From Lactuca virosa (Eukaryota; Streptophyta; Magnoliopsida; Asterales; Asteraceae), in the NCBI GenBank assembly GCA_928212115.1, contig CAKMRJ010003334.1:103528548-103592547 (forward strand): DNA of 64,000 nucleotides. Direction: 5' to 3'. This document shows, piece after piece, positions 22,671-34,236 of this stretch. Under the pieces are notes generated by a model. It ran no database searches, had not been told where the DNA came from, and saw only the letters and a list, made by a program, of their open reading frames with translations. Each line of letters opens with the position of its first letter. Position 1 is the first letter of the stretch. Both the position numbers and the translations under genes were made by a program.

Positions 22671-23819
22671 TTAAAGATTCGTATCGGGTTTATCTCCATA
22701 AATAACGAGAGATTCGTTAGTTGGCAGATTAAGACGAATGGGTCTTTCAAAACATAGGATATCAGCATGATGAAGACTTAGCCAATCCATGCCGATTATA
22801 ATGTCAAAGCTTTTAATTGAGACCGACATAAGGTCAATTTGAAATGAATGGTTATTTAGAGTAAGTGTGCATCCTATGTATATGTCATTTGTACTCTTGG
22901 TCTTTCCGTTTGCCATCTCTACTGTGAATGTGTCTTTTAATGTTTGGGGATTTTGTTTTAGTATATGTTTGAATTTATGGCTCACGAAGCTTTTTTCCGC
23001 ACCACTATCAAAAAGAATGCATGCGTAAGAATTGTTGAAAAGATACGTACCGGTAACCATGTTAGGATCTTCCATCGCTTCTTCATGGCCAATTGCCAAA
23101 ATTCTCCCCACACCGCCAACATTCTTTGTCTTTGGGGAGTTTATCTTGAAATGCCTAATTTCACCACACTCATAGCAAGCTTGACTTACTCCCGTGGCAG
23201 GGACTTGAGAGATGGGTTGTGCTGGCGCTTCGCAGAAACGGGCAGTATGCCCCTTCTTGTTGCAATTTCTGCAGTGCATTTCCCTGCAAACTCCTGTGTG
23301 ATGGAAGTTGCACTTATTGCACTTTGGAAAAGTTTCAGCATATCGACTCGGGGTTGCTGGAGTAGTAGAAACAGTGGTAGGTGTAGAAGTAGGAACAGCA
23401 GCAGGAATAATAGCAGTGTGTGCTGCCATGGTTTGTTGCTTATTAGAAGGCTCTTGTGATGACTGCCCATTTCGTTTATTCCAGAACTTTTTTTTGTTGC
23501 CTCTTTCTTTGGGCTTTTCAGGAACGACTGGCATGGAGCCTTGACGAACTCCATGATCTACAAGTGTCTGTGCCAAACGCTTGGCACTATCAAATGTAAG
23601 TGGATTGGCGGCAATGACGTGTCCTTGAGTCGGGGAAGTTAACCACCAGATGTATCTCTCCACTTTCTTACTCTCCGGGGTGACCATCCTGGGATACAGT
23701 AAAGCCAGGTCACTGAATCTGGCAGTATATGCAGCAATATCAGAGTCCTTCATCTTCAGACTCCAGAGTTCCTGCTCTAACTTTTGTATTTCACCACGAG
23801 GACAATATTCTGCCAGCAT
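22671..23819 (-). pseudogene. Gag C-terminus, zinc knuckles and protease of element 5
   Basis: A 382-residue frame: Gag core (MLAEYCPRGEIQKLEQELW), knuckles CNKCNFHHTGVC and CRNCNKKGHTARFC, and a third, CYECGEIRHFKINS, whose last Cys is Ser. Protease follows without an intron: LFDSGAEKSFVS then IIGMDWLSLHHADI. The gag and protease parts are one continuous frame, unlike element 1. A frameshift ends it at 22671. Confidence 0.88.
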
Positions 23820-23827
23820 TAGAACCT

Positions 23828-24298
23828 TTAAGTCTTCCCAGCTGCAAATTTTACTTTGCTAGATTTAGGGCACGACTTGAGGGATAACGACTTGACATAG
23901 CCGTTCCGCCAAGAGAGGGCTCTATCTAAGAAAGTGCATGCTGCAAATTTTACTTTGCTAGATTCAGAGCACACACAAATATCAAACACCGATTCGGTTT
24001 TCTCGAACCAGCGGGTCAGAGAAATGACACCTCCGGTGCCATCAAAGGATTTGGGTTTAGCATTCGTAAAGTCTTTATAAGAACACTCCCTTGGGTATCC
24101 AAGACTTTTCCCATGATTAGAGTTGTGAGCACCACTGTCGCCTCCACTAGTACCACTGGTGTTAATTTGCGTCATGGCAGCAGCCACGGCGGCGGTTACT
24201 GCTGCTTGGAAGACAACAGGATCATACTGTGGAGGTGGTGGTGGTAGTGGAATTGGTGGATTATTGTTGAAACGCCTATTTGATTTACGTGGCAGCAT
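23828..24298 (-). pseudogene. gag: Gag N-terminus of element 5 with a short template-switch-like duplication
   Basis: ATG at 24296-24298, Pro-rich start, then AVTAAVAAAMTQINTSGTSG and KPKSFDGTGGVISLTRWFEK. Near its end the peptide SSKVKFAA occurs twice, caused by a 25-bp repeat at 23841 and 23940. The second copy replaces the expected Gag sequence and shifts the frame into the downstream piece. Confidence 0.8.
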
Positions 24299-24833
24299 CT
24301 TTTTCTACAAAGTTTAAAGAGGAAAAAGATGTTAAGTTTCTCTATAGTAGTTACGAGTCAGGTGATATTAAACAAGATATATCTTAGTTCTAAACGTATT
24401 ATATCTTGACTTTCATAGTGTTCTGCGATTTACAATAGAGGTCTACTAATATAAGTAAACAATAACTGATGTCGTTATAGCAATTCTTGTAATAAATTTG
24501 TATAGTGTATTCCATACCAGGTCTCTCTAAAATCACAATAAGTAATAATAGAGTACCATAAGTAAGTAAATTGGAATCACGAAGTCATGAAATGAGTGTT
24601 AACTAAAATGCTTGTCAATTTCTTTGATATATTTGATACATAGTGTTTTGGAAAATTTGACCTTAGAGTTGGTCTAGAATACATCAAAGTTTAAAGGAAA
24701 ATCTTGACAACATTATGATTCCCTGAATAGTATAAACACCTAGACACAGGGTTGAGTTTAGATGTGCATAAGGTAGTATCTAACGCATATTCGCAGTCCT
24801 AGTTTATATAAAAAAATGTGAGTGGTGTAAACA
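24299..24833 (-). other. Leader segment of element 5 between its leader ORF and gag
   Basis: Non-coding AT-rich leader on the element strand; no gene or repeat is apparent. Confidence 0.5.
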
Positions 24834-25478
24834 CTACTCGTGGAGGGCACTGCCCTGAGTACTAGACTCTGCCACATGGCACTCTGTTTCCATCAAACGC
24901 CTCTCTAATGTAGTCTGATGCTCCCGAAGTGCTCTTATTTCGGTTCGGGCAGCAATCATCTCTTCTTGTAGAGTTTCATTGTGGTTCCTGATCTAATTAT
25001 GGTCTTCGTTTAGGTAGTGAATACGAATCGTGTTGACTTCAGTGGTAGCACCAACCTCCATGACTCGGTTGATGGCCGCTCTCGTTTGTTCATCATGGCG
25101 AGCAACACGACGTACTAATACAAGGAGGGATCTCTCTGCTGAGCCTCCCCCATTAAGGTTATAGAAGCCTCTTTCCATTCCGTAAGGAGGGCGTTGGCCT
25201 TGTTCTTGGCTCCAGTTGTGTAAGTCTACGACCCATCTTGGTGTCGGTCCTTGAAAATCCTGTCTGACTATGGGGTATTGATCCACCTGTGGTGGATTGT
25301 AGACTTCAGAATCCGTGTCGGAGCCTTCCGAATCTTCTTCATCTTCGAATTCCATTATTTCTTCAGGATCCTCCTCCGGATCCTCTACAATCCAACCACC
25401 GTTGCCTTGATTTGGAAAATAAGGATCTCCATCTAAGTGAAATCCTACCATTGCATCTGTGCGAGAATAGAGATACAT
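24834..25478 (-). CDS. Leader ORF of gypsy element 5, unknown function (one internal stop)
   Basis: Upstream of gag a separate frame of 214 codons starts at ATG 25476-25478 and ends at TAG 24834-24836, with one stop at 24993-24995. The N-terminal third is strongly acidic (EDPEEDPEEIMEFEDEEDSE near residues 32-51), the middle carries TPRWVVDLHNW, and the C-terminal third is heptad-like and charged (ETLQEEMIAARTEIRALREH), suggesting a coiled coil. It is not gag, pol or env as I know them. It could be an accessory protein of the element or a captured host fragment. Function unknown. Confidence 0.55.
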
Positions 25479-25923
25479 GAAAACTCAAGAGTATGATACA
25501 TGTTAAAGCCTAGATGTTATAGTTACGGTTCTTATAGTATTATAAAATACTCATATAGTATTTTAACTTTATGTTTGGTTCTATAGTTCTTCTGGTATAT
25601 AGGTTTGGTAAGTTTTAGACTTGCTGCAACACCATGATTACTCCCAAACACATGTTGGTCATATCTCAAATAAATATAGTTGATCAGGCTATATTTATTC
25701 CAGATATGATTACATAACTGTTCAGGTTTAACTGCAGTGTCCAACATCTAAATACTTTTATGTAGTTCTCACTGTGATATTGCTTCTTGTACGTATGTAT
25801 GTTAGTATACTTCTTATAAAATACTTAAATTTTAAAAGTATACTTTTAGTCAGAGCGCTTCAGCCCCATTATATTTATAGTTGTATATATTTTGTGGTTT
25901 TATATACTTAGTTCACTATAAAC
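25479..25923 (-). other. Leader of element 5 next to the primer site
   Basis: Non-coding AT-rich leader; nothing else recognised. Confidence 0.5.
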
Positions 25924-25940
25924 AATGCTCTGATACTAAT
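25924..25940 (-). other. Primer binding site of element 5
   Basis: On the minus strand TTAGTATCAGAGCATTG lies one base after the LTR end. It is the Met-tRNA site TGGTATCAGAGC with one change. Confidence 0.8.
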
Positions 25941-25941
25941 C

Positions 25942-26571
25942 TGTCACACCCCCAAACCGGAACGGCGGAAACGTTCGGGGGCGGAAGACGTCATGTACAG
26001 TATCACAACAATTGCAAAATAGTAATCAAAGTACAACAACCATATATTGAATAAAGATAAGTTTTTACATATGTGTTCACGTCATTGTAAAATGTATATC
26101 AAAAGTTAAAAGACATGAGTCTATAATGCTCCGTCTTCTCAAAAATCCGTGGATGTACCTGTTTACTGATTTCCTGAGAATACAAGTAGTTTTGAAAAGA
26201 GTGTCAACAATTAAGTTGGTGAGTTCATAAGCCTGTTTGTAATTGAAATTTGTAGTTTGTTCCTTAAAAGTTGTGAGTTCATAAGCTTGTTTGTATAACA
26301 TAAGTTTTATGATTAAAACTTACCAAAAACTAGGAGAGATATGAAGGTGTTCCTTGAATAGAAAGGAAAAATGTGTTTGGTACTTGAGAGAATAGGAAGA
26401 TTTTCGTGTACTGGATGTGTGAAAATGATCCAACTCATTGCTTAAATGTGAAGGAAAAGATGGTCGGCTAAAGGGTTTTCGGCCGAGAACTCATCCCGAG
26501 GAAGGTGTTTTCGGCCGAAAAGAGGATAATCCACCGAGGAGGGTTTTCTGCTGAATAGGCATTTGCGGCTA
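25942..26571 (-). repeat. 5' LTR remnant of element 5, with an internal deletion
   Basis: Begins TGTCACACCC and matches the left LTR 17420-17750 closely. It then jumps near 26275 to sequence matching 19155-19415 and stops near 26571 inside the GGCCGAAAAC region. About 1.4 kb of the middle and about 265 bp of the outer end are therefore missing. Confidence 0.82.
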
Positions 26572-27418
26572 GATTCCCATGGCTGATAGAGAGGTGTTCT
26601 TTTTAGAGGTATCCAAAGTTTTCCTTTAACTGGGAGGTCCACTTAGAGGTGGTGGAAGATTCTTTGAGGAAATGGTAGGAATAGAGGAAAAAGATAAAGT
26701 TGATTGTGTATACATGATTTTCGAGAATTATGAACACCGCAACCCCATGGTGGGCACCAAATTGTTTTGGTCAAAAATCAATCAAACGAAGATCAACCAA
26801 GTTGTATGAGAGGATGTGGTTTTATGAATAACGTGAGTACTGAATTGAGATAAAAATAACATGAGTGGTTTACAAGGAAAGCCTTTGATCCTTGCTAGGA
26901 TCTCCGACATAAAACCTTGGGAGGTGACAACGATCACCTGTCTTGTATTATCTTATTGATTTGAATGTAAATTATTGAGATGATGATAGAAATACAATTA
27001 CAAGTGTTTTCTTAGCTCTAGGTATGTAAAGTGTCAAAAGATTGTGTCCGTTGTGTGTGTTTTACAGGTGTATATATAGTCTAGATTATGTAACTAAAAG
27101 CCTGATATTTCCGGGATCCTGCTGAGCTGGTATTTGCTCGTGCTTTGACTTGGTATTTCCTAGTCTTAAGCCTGATTGAAACGTTTCTTCGTTGATAATG
27201 AGTCTTATCTTGACCATTTTTGCACATGTGAGAAATAAACAAGAAATATAGTCGCTAAACTTGTTAGGAAATAATAATGGCAATGTTCAGGATCCTGATG
27301 TAGTTTCGGGATCCTGAGACTCCTTTAAGATCCGTGATCCTAGATAGGTTTAAGGATCCTTTGATATATTTGAGATCCGGGATCCTGGATAAGATTGAGT
27401 ATCTTGGCCCTAACAACA
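26572..27418 (-). mobile_element. 5' end of the Tat-like gypsy element 4: LTR, primer site, leader
   Basis: On the minus strand an LTR of about 656 bp starts TGTTGTTAGGGCC (plus 27418) and ends GACCAAAACA (plus 26763). It is followed by a purine-rich primer-like site (TTGGTGCCCACCATGGGG, plus 26745-26762) whose tRNA I cannot name. The LTR has several GGATCCT words (27289, 27309, 27354, 27381), also found in the gag fragment at 16342-17419, supporting that both belong to one element split by element 5. Confidence 0.55.
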
Positions 27419-28029
27419 ACATAATAATTTTGATAGGAAAATGTATTAGCAAAAAGTTGTAATTTTGAAGACCGTAAGCAATGAACGAGAGTCATGATGA
27501 TTGAAGTATTGTTGCGGCATCCGTCCAAGTGTCACTTGGTGATGATGGTTATAATGGGAGCCAACACATCACTTATTGTTGTTTTGTCACTATAATAACC
27601 ATGTTTTTTCATGTGTTAGATCACGAAAAACATCAAAAGAATTAGACTATTGTTAATTACATATTTACATGTATGGTGGTGTTTGTTATTTTATATTTTA
27701 TTTTTTATCACACTATGCTAGAAGGATTCTTCAAAATAATTGAAATGCAACATTAAGTTAACGAGTTAACTAATAACACTTGCAAGTAAAATTGACACAC
27801 TATAATATAATTTTTTGAACGGTGTTTTTAGAATGGTGTAAAACACTCACTTTGTTGAAATTAAAAGTTCAAATTTTTTTTTTATCTCACCTCCCATTGA
27901 TCCCATCGATTTAGAAGATGACTTCTTGGATGATCCAATTAATTATTTGCATATGGATTCTCCCATTTTATTCGCACCTTATACAAATATTTTGTGGAAT
28001 AAATATTTCCTTTTCCAATGGTTAATTAT
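27419..28029. other. Intergenic segment with no recognised gene
   Basis: AT-rich DNA without long open frames or recognisable repeats. The boundary to the LTR remnant on the right is approximate. Confidence 0.4.
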
Positions 28030-29080
28030 CATGTGTCAAACTTTGACTTTGACTAGGCACGCCGCCCCCTACAGAAGCGCATCGCTTAACCCCAGACGTC
28101 CCACGCTTCACTACAATAAAAAGTAGTCAAATTCGGGACAATTTCACCAAAAGCGCGCCAAGCCTTATAGAAGCGTGTTGTGCTCCACAAACAATCAAAT
28201 TCCCAAACAAGGTTTAAAGCCTTAAACCATGAAGCCAAGGGTCACAAATCTCATATCTGAATCTCTAAGATTTCTTAATGGATAAAGTTTCCAAATTTAT
28301 CCATGTGGTTGATCCAAACAACCAAGATCTCAAACCCAAATTCCCCAAATGTCCCAAAATGCACTTATCAAATTGCATGGGGCTTGAAGAGCCCTATCAT
28401 TCACCAGATCCCCAACCCAAAGCTAGATCCATATACTATCATCATCAAACACCTATGGAGTTGCTGTAAACTCCAAAGAACAAGTCATCAAAAGAACAAA
28501 ACTTGCTAAAAAGGACCATTTATCGAAATAACTCATAGATCCAAAGAGGAAACAACATAAAAGCAAGAATATTTATGACTTACCAAAGTCCAGAAGCTGA
28601 AAGAAGGTTGAAAAATTTAGTAGCAAAGCTCGCAAGGTTAAGCTTTCTTGTTTGCACCACTCAAGAACACCGAACATGGAAGAATAATGCATTAAAGCTC
28701 CAACATCACCAAGAACAAGAGAAAAGGGGTTAGGGTTTCTCAAGGAACGATCTAAGGGTGTTGGAGGTTGAGAATTATCCAACCTTATGGGTTAATGGTC
28801 TTTAAATACCCCTAAAACCCTAATAAAATGATCAGCCCACTTGGCCGAAAGTGCATCGCACCTCTTAAAGAGCGTGTTGCGTCCCAATAGGTAATCTCCA
28901 GATTTTTAGTTTTAAGCAAATATGACTAATGACTTTCTGCTTCGCCTCAACCTTTTACTTTCCTTTAGACCATAAAACCCCTATTAAAGAATGGAAAAAC
29001 ACCATCGGAAATAAGGTGTACAACCAAGTTTCAAACTTGATTATCAAAAACTCACCATGAGTGGTCATAATTAAAGAGGA
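28030..29080 (-). repeat. Gypsy LTR remnant related to the element 1 family
   Basis: Two GC-rich islands with short dyads (AGAAGCGCATCGCTT near 28073, GAAGCGTGTTGTGC near 28171, GTGCATCGCACC near 28851) are spaced about 750-800 bp apart, as in the LTRs at 6336, 36844 and 39477. Between them is the same arrangement of a promoter-proximal leader with a CCCTAA run and TTTAAATACC. Neither LTR end is preserved. Family assignment rests on organisation, not on strong sequence identity. Confidence 0.35.
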
Positions 29081-29900
29081 ACAAAAAGGATGAATATTTC
29101 AGGGATTTTGAGATGTACATTGGAGACATGAACTAAGATGGTGGATACAATAAATATAGATGATGAGAGGAGGAAAGGTCACACATAAAGGAAGTGAATA
29201 GATAACATGATATTAGACTTGAAGAAATTAGGTCTTTTTGATGACCTGCCATTAAATAAGAGAGTGTGAGACATAAGATCAGGATAGTTGAGTAGTGTTT
29301 GGGTTTTACATCTCTATACACACTTAATCATTTTAGACGAGATTTTGTTTGTGCTTCTTACCCTATAAGTTAATTGGTCCCCAATTTAATGTTTGTTTGT
29401 ATTATATAATATTTGCTCCAAGCTTTAAGACTAGTGTTTGCTCTACTACTTCATTGTTAGTATTTTGCTTATATTGTTTGTATTTGTAGCCCGTTCAAGA
29501 GAACATTTATTTGTGCTTGTAATCTTAGTGGTTGATCTTTTGTTTCCCTTTTTCATGGTTTGGTGTATTTACTATTATGAGTTTAAAGAGTTATTAACTC
29601 GGCTAGTGTTTGCTTTAAGACTTATTGTTACTATTTGTTTTAATTGTTTTGTGTAAATACAATGTGTACATGTTTACTCTTATTCCTTCTTATTTTAAAG
29701 TTTATTGTTTATATCCTCTCGTTTTCTTTTAGTCATTAACCAATAACCAAAGTGTATTTAATTTATTTGATTATATATTTATATTTTGTGTTGATTGATG
29801 GCGGATTTATGTTTAATATACACGATGTTATCTTGCTTTTATCCTATTTTTATTGGATTCGAGGTTTTATTTTGTTATTGTGATATACTATATAAAACTA
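29081..29900. other. Intergenic segment with no recognised gene
   Basis: T-rich DNA with several weak direct similarities such as repeated TTGTTTGTATT words around 29395 and 29476. No coding signal. Confidence 0.4.
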
Positions 29901-30828
29901 TCTTTATATATTAAAAGAGAAACTTGATGACATCACCTTCAACAATCAGGGTCATTCATTGTGTTTCCTTGATTAATTTCAACCATTAATTCATTTTGAT
30001 GATGTCATCATAAAATAAAATAAAATTAATATTAACTAAATTCAGTTGACTATGTTTGGAAAGTTGAAAACTTATTAATGGTGAATGAAATTTTTAATTG
30101 GAATGTATTAAAATGAAATAAATGTCAGCATAATTGTCAAAACATAAATATGGTTCCTTCCTTTTTAAAATCAATTAATTTGTATATACCTTTTATAATT
30201 ATAGAATTTGAAATCAAAGAATTCAAAATAGTATGATATGAATCATAATATTAATTTCTTCATATCCTTTCCAAAACCGTTGTTTAAAATTATGTATAAA
30301 TATAATCTCATTAAGTTGTTATCACAATTTCGTGAAATCTAGACTTTGCAGCATCACGTTCGAATCTTTATATATATTAAAAGAGAAACTTGATGACATC
30401 ACCTTCAACAATCAGGGTCATTCATTGTGTTTCCTTGATTAATTTCAACCATTAAATCATTTTGATGATATCATCATAAAATAAAATAAAATTAATATTA
30501 ACTAAATTTAGTTGACTATGTTTGAAAAGTTGAAAACTTATTAATGGTGAATGAAATTTTTAATTGGAATGTATTAAAATGAAATAAATGTCAGCATAAT
30601 TGTCAATACATAAATATGGTTCTTCCTTTTTATAATCAATTAATTTGTATATACCTTTCATAATTATAGAATTTGAAATCAAGGAATTCAAAATAGTATG
30701 ATATGAATCACAATATTAATTTCTTCATATCCTTTCCAAAATCGTTGTTTAAAACTATGTATAAATATAATCTCATTAAGTTGTTATCACAATTTCGTGA
30801 AATCTGGACTTTACAGCATCACGTTCGA
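29901..30828 (+). repeat. Tandem duplication of the Helitron 5' terminus (two copies of about 464 bp)
   Basis: Copy one 29901-30364 and copy two 30365-about 30828 are closely similar over their whole length, starting with the Helitron terminus and ending with GCATCACGTTCGAAT. Both are preceded by A, so either could have been used as a 5' end. Confidence 0.9.
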
Positions 30829-30960
30829 ATACCAGCTTCATAAGGTTAGCAATTTTTTTTTGATTGACTGATTAATTTCTTACATCTGATTATAGTTTAT
30901 GTGTTCAGTATATGTATCAATGGTTTATTAGTGGGTTTTTGATAAACGGATTTTATACTT

Positions 30961-30996
30961 TGTGTGTGTGTGTGTGTGTGTTTGTGTGTGTGTGTT

Positions 30997-31030
<34 letters not shown>
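30961..31030 (+). repeat. (TG)n microsatellite
   Basis: Long TG/GT runs with a few interruptions; a shorter related run is at about 31384-31433. A direct similarity of the flanks (GTGTTTGGATTGGA) suggests local duplication of the block 31020-31350 to 31430-31770, including paired AGTAAAA(A/G)TGGA and AGGTAAAAAAAGGCAA stretches. Confidence 0.8.
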
Positions 31031-31789
31031 GATTGGACTCTATGTATGGATTGGATGAAGTAAAATTCAGTTTAATGAGTTTTGTGTTAATTGGATTGGA
31101 TTATGTGTTTGGATTGGATGAAAAAATAAATAAATAAAAGTAAAAATGGATTACCTTCCTGAAGGGTTTAGTGTCTACATATGTTATTTCTTCAAAACGA
31201 CTTATTTAGGCTTGCTGTAAAAACTACTTTTAATTGGAATGATTCGTATATTCTTTAATACATGTGTGTGTCTGTGTTTTTCAATCATCATATGCATTTT
31301 TGTCCAAAGGTAAAAAAAGGCAAATGTAATTTTGATATTGTCGTATTATACATACTTTTTGTAAAATGACCTATTTACCCTTGTTGTGTGTGTCTGTTTG
31401 TGTTTCAGTGTGTGTATGTGTGTGTGTGTGTGTTTGGATTGGATTCTGTGTTTGTATTTGATGATGTAAAATTCAGTTTAATTAGTTCTGTGTTTGGTTT
31501 TGATTCTGTGTTTGGATCGGATGAAAATAGAAATAAAGAAAAGTAAAAGTGGAGTACCTTCCCGAAAGGTTTAATGTCTACATATATTATTTCTTCAAAA
31601 TGACTTATTTACCCTTGCAGTAAAAACAACTTTTTTGGGAATGATTCATATATTCTTTAATATATGTTTGTGTTTGTGTTTCTCAATCAGCATATGCTTT
31701 TTTGTCCAAAGGTAAAAAAAAGGCAATGTACTTTTGATATTGCCTTATTATACATACTTGCTGTAAAATGATTTGTTTACATCAAAATG

Positions 31790-32329
31790 ATAATGCATGT
31801 GTTATCATCCTCCTACGTATGGCAAAACTCAAAACTTGGGGTGGTAAGAATATTTTTTTATTATAAATGTCCATGTCATTACATTAATGTTTTATTTATA
31901 AGATAAATTAATTTATAACTTTAACTGTTATTTCTAGGTCAACCTCAAGTGGGTAAGTGTTTGTTTGGGTCGAGATTGCATATTAATGATGACATGTCTC
32001 ACATTTCAGAATTCAGAAAAGTGTATGTCTTTTATCATTAATTAATAGCTTAATGTTTGTTTTTCCTTATTCTTAATCATTAATTATTTATATTGTTTAA
32101 CATCTTCATTTTTTTCTTCTTATATGTAGTATTGTTGATATGGATTTGAATGTTGAGTCTTCCATTAGTACTACACAGTTTAATACCGATATTGTTGTGG
32201 CCAAGGCAGAGGATTACTAACTCCATTTTCCAATCAAGAACATTGATGATATTCCAGATTACAATGAGGTATACTTAACAATATTAATATTTTTCCATTA
32301 ATTTTATAAATTTATGGCACATAACACAA

Positions 32330-32371
<42 letters not shown>

Positions 32372-32870
32372 CTTTTTTTATATATATTTTTAAAAACAAT
32401 TATGAAATAGGAAATTGGTTTGTCCATTATTGCTACTGTCATCGGTTTTGATTTAGACGAAGGCTGATATTCTTTTTATTGTTGTGACTGTTCAAAAAAA
32501 GTAAGTAAGAATGATGATGATACTAATGTTGAACCATTTACTTGTGATGGTTGTGGTGGAGTTTCTGATGTTTACAACAAGTAAGTTCATAATTTTACAT
32601 TTGTAAAGTTTTTGTGCCATTAATCTATATTCGAATGTTTCCAATATTATTTTATTGTCCACTAAAGTGTCATTTTATAATTTTTAGGGTGAGGGTCGTA
32701 ATTCGTGTTCAATATGAAATTGGGTATGCTTCTTTTGTATTGTTTGATCGTCATGTTAAAGATGTTATTTACCGTGGTAATCAGTGGCTGATGGAAAAGA
32801 TATTAAACGTAGCGTTAATTTTTTTAATCGCCAACTCATCTCTTATTTTGTTTTATGATATTAATTTTGT
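31790..32870 (+). pseudogene. RPA1-like (replication protein A) gene remnant inside the Helitron
   Basis: Exon-like pieces with GT-AG borders: ending 31843 (IILLRMAKLKTWGG), about 31938-32022 (VGKCLFGSRLHINDDMSHI), about 32130-32268 (DMDLNVESSISTTQFNTDIV), about 32411-32580 (FYCCDCSKKVSK then FTCDGCGGVSDVYNK), and from 32688 (VRVVIRVQYEIGYASFVLFD). The order and the C4 zinc-binding Cys pairs match the C-terminal DNA-binding domain of RPA large subunits carried by plant Helitrons. Stops in the third (TAA at 32218) and fourth (TGA at 32465) pieces show it is dead. In its family it would bind single-stranded DNA during rolling-circle movement. Confidence 0.72.
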
Positions 32871-32993
32871 TTAATATATGTATTGAAGAATTGAATAAAT
32901 TCATTTTAACCCATTAATGCATCCAATTCTTTTTAAGATAAAAAGTTGTCTACAAATATGTCTTTCAACGATTTCTACTTTTTTTATGCATTC

Positions 32994-33022
32994 ATCCGCG
33001 TTTAACGCGGATTATAATCTAG
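32994..33022 (+). other. Helitron 3' hairpin and CTAG terminus
   Basis: Perfect 7-bp stem with a 5-nt loop, then TATAAT and CTAG, followed by T. This is the canonical terminator-like end for Helitron transposition. Confidence 0.88.
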
Positions 33023-34227
33023 TTATTTGTTAGAATTGATATTTTAAATTTATATATTTGTGAAAAGTTAAGGCACTTGAATCAATCCATGAAATACAAC
33101 TTTATAAAAGTACTAGACCAATGTCCGTACGCTGCACAGATTAAAAAAATATTGTTAAAAAATTAAATATATGTGTTATTTAAAATAGTTATGTTATTAA
33201 CGTTGACATTGACATAATAATTTATACATTAAGTTTATATATTTAATCTCAATTATTTTAAACAACATTACTCAATAGGCCTCTAATCACTACTTGCACA
33301 TAAATAAATTTGAATACAATTTTCGATTTAGTGTAATTTTTTTAAAAGTGTTATGATCGATTAATATAAAATTTTACTTATGTTACAATCTTTTAACTTT
33401 GATTGTAGATATAGATATAAATAATTTTATGTTACTTTTTAACTATTATTTTTAATTAATTTAAAACTCACTTTGAAAAATATTCTATTATTATAAAAAA
33501 ATAGTTTTTAGATATAATTTTAGTTAATGACAAATCGATTGGGGTATGTATTTAATACGTTTAAACAAATTAACTATTTAAAAAAATCTATGATCAACTT
33601 TGAAGTTTATTTGAGATTTTGGTTTAGGTTTTAAATCTAATATCATATTTAAATTAATAAATTAAATATATTATATTTACGATTTAAAAGTTGAATATAA
33701 ATATTATAATTAGCACCATATTTAAATTAAAAAATTAAGTATATTATATAATAGTTCAAATAATCTGTCATGTTAATGATGTTACTTTATATTTAATAAG
33801 TTAAATATAATTGGAAGTTGATAAGACAGTAGTTTTAAATCAATATATTGAAGTTCAAAAAAATAATACTAATGGTCAAAGTTCATGATATTTAATAAAA
33901 TCCATGTAATTTTTTTAAAATTATAAAAATATTATTATTTTGACATTAAAAATAAATAGAAAAGAAGGTCCATTAGTTAAAAACATAATCAGTTTATTAT
34001 AGTTGATAAATAAGAAAATTTAGTTAGCATTGTAAAGGATAATAACTATATTTTAAACCATATAATTTGACTAATTATAAGATAACATAGTTTTAACACT
34101 TATATAAAAAAATAAAACAATGTGAATGATATTTATGGTGATTAATTTAGTATCTTAATAAATAAACATTAATGAAATATGTAGCTAGTATTAAAACTAT
34201 TATCTTTTTCACTTATTTCTAGTAAAA
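33023..34227. other. Very AT-rich intergenic segment
   Basis: No genes. Near 33107-33132 the sequence ACTAGACCAATGTCCGTACG resembles the 3' end of another Helitron on the minus strand, but the hairpin is poor. Several near-repeated AAATTAAATATATTATAT stretches occur around 33655 and 33735. Confidence 0.4.
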
Positions 34228-34236
34228 TATTTTAAA

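Larger units (their letters stand above)
17420..26571 (-). mobile_element. Ty3/gypsy chromovirus-like retrotransposon (element 5), minus strand, degenerate
   Basis: Minus-strand element: 5' LTR remnant 25942-26571, primer site 25924-25940, an extra leader ORF, gag, protease, RT, RNase H, integrase, chromodomain-like tail ending at 19722, and 3' LTR 17420-19680. Coding damage includes stops, frameshifts and active-site changes. It interrupts the Tat-like element 4, whose pieces flank it. It is a different family from element 1: its LTRs share little beyond the TGT...ACA ends. Confidence 0.9.
29901..33022 (+). mobile_element. Helitron with a tandemly duplicated 5' end and an RPA-like gene remnant
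   Basis: The 3' end has the Helitron signature: a hairpin ATCCGCG-TTTAA-CGCGGAT (32994-33012), six bases, then CTAG (33019-33022) followed by host T. The 5' end begins TCTTTATATATTAAAAG at 29901, preceded by host A, so the insertion is between A and T as expected. A second, almost identical start (TCTTTATATATATTAAAAG) lies at 30365. Inside are exon-like pieces of a replication protein A-like protein, the usual passenger of plant Helitrons. No Rep/helicase gene is present, so this copy is non-autonomous. Confidence 0.85.
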
